From Elusimicrobiota bacterium (GTDB taxonomy: Bacteria > Elusimicrobiota > Elusimicrobia > UBA1565 > UBA9628), in contig JACQBB010000463.1 of assembly GCA_016194625.1 (NCBI GenBank), forward strand, positions 1 to 6,104: a stretch of DNA of 6,104 bases. The letters run 5' to 3'. Made by a program: the position numbers and the translations under genes. Shown piece by piece: positions 5,735 to 6,104 of the stretch. The notes beneath the pieces were generated by a model. That model saw nothing but the letters and a program-made list of their open reading frames with translations. It was not told the DNA's origin and ran no database searches. How positions within the stretch are numbered: the first letter of the stretch is position 1; every line of letters starts with the position of its first letter.

Positions 5735-6104
5735 TCAGGCGCAGAGCGCGCCGAACTCCGCGACCCGGGCGTCGACGAAGGCGTAGTCGGCGGCCGTCGG
5801 AGCGCCGCCGCGGCCCGCCAGCTCCCGCGCGCGACGGGCCAACGCCCAGCGCAGGGCGTCGTCGGTCCCCTCGATCAGGCGCAGGCCGCGCGCGTCGCGC
5901 AGCAGGCGCTCGGCGGGCTCGGGCGCCTCGCCGCGCGCGCGCTGGGAGTCCGCGGTCTCGTAGCCCCGGCCGCCGCGCAGTTGGACGGCCAGGTCGGCGG
6001 CCTCCCACGCGGCCGACGCCGCGAACAGCTTCGCCAGCGCCGACTCGGTCCGCAGGTCGCGGCCCGCGTCGGCCCGGGCGGCGCAGCGCGCGCTGACGCC
6101 GGCC
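5735..6104 (-). CDS. C-terminal part of a second acyl-CoA dehydrogenase (5' end outside window)
   Basis: The minus frame ending at TGA 5735-5737 is open to the right edge, giving 122 residues with no start codon in the window. It reads as the C-terminal helical domain of an acyl-CoA dehydrogenase: ESALAKLFAASAAWEAADLA, then VQLRGGRGYETADS, then PAERLLRDARGLRLIEGTDD. The Glu of LIEGT is at the catalytic-base position used by most of the family. The RGGRGYETADSxRARGE.P.P.ER pattern resembles the longer VLCAD/ACAD9-like branch, not the AidB type encoded at 2142. Only about 45 residues follow the catalytic Glu, so the long C-terminal extension of VLCAD-like enzymes appears absent. It is convergent with the operon, its stop lying 15 nt from the regulator's stop. 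A likely role is fatty acyl-CoA oxidation; the substrate length cannot be judged from this fragment. Confidence 0.92.
   Translation of the reverse strand, partial: AGVSARCAARADAGRDLRTESALAKLFAASAAWEAADLAVQLRGGRGYETADSQRARGEAPEPAERLLRDARGLRLIEGTDDALRWALARRARELAGRGGAPTAADYAFVDARVAEFGALCA

Noticed and set aside
5730..5742. Small hairpin GCGCC-TCA-GGCGC between the convergent stops as a bidirectional terminator
   Set aside because: Only a 5-bp stem with a 3-nt loop and no T tract on either side; too weak to call.
5598..6008. 136-codon minus-strand open frame near the right edge
   Set aside because: Another frame of the same strand encodes a clear dehydrogenase C-terminus; this one is Arg/Gly-rich and overlaps the regulator gene.
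1..6104. CRISPR arrays, tRNA or rRNA genes, insertion sequences
   Set aside because: I saw no regularly spaced repeats, no tRNA-like cloverleaf or rRNA signature and no transposase-like protein or terminal inverted repeats on reading through both strands.

Overview
The window comes from a high-GC bacterium. Four features support this: a ClpP protease, tightly packed and overlapping genes, very strong G/C preference at third codon positions in most genes, and a secreted LolA-like protein that suggests a two-membrane envelope. I cannot fix the phylum. A high-GC environmental lineage such as Elusimicrobiota or Myxococcota would fit, but that is a guess.

Layout, left to right. (1) Positions 1-1332, minus strand: a continuous 444-codon reading frame that runs off the left edge. 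It encodes a secreted protein with an N-terminal LolA-like domain and a second domain that looks like a thioredoxin fold whose CGPC is replaced by SGPG. Its codon use is visibly less GC-biased than that of its neighbours. (2) Positions 1333-1431: a strong intrinsic terminator for clpP, then a possible promoter for gene 1. (3) Positions 1432-2061, minus strand: a ClpP homologue with catalytic Ser and His, but Asn where the triad Asp should be. (4) Positions 2062-2141: an 80-bp divergent control region with back-to-back promoter candidates, a 9-bp direct repeat and an imperfect inverted repeat. (5) Positions 2142-5719, plus strand: a four-gene operon with junctions of +5, -4 and +4 nt. It encodes an AidB-type acyl-CoA dehydrogenase, a class I SAM methyltransferase, a double-SIS (GlmS isomerase-like) protein, and a cysteine-free ArsR-type regulator. 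(6) Positions 5735-6104, minus strand: the C-terminal 122 residues of a second, different acyl-CoA dehydrogenase, convergent with the operon and cut by the right edge.

The most unusual points are the triad-substituted ClpP, the conserved but undefined ACAD/methyltransferase/SIS/ArsR operon, the secreted fusion with an apparently redox-dead thioredoxin-like domain, and a recurring promoter geometry at three start sites that predicts leaderless or near-leaderless transcripts. The operon's substrate cannot be read from the sequence. Acyl-thioester oxidation, methyl transfer and phosphosugar binding under one regulator is the most that can be said.
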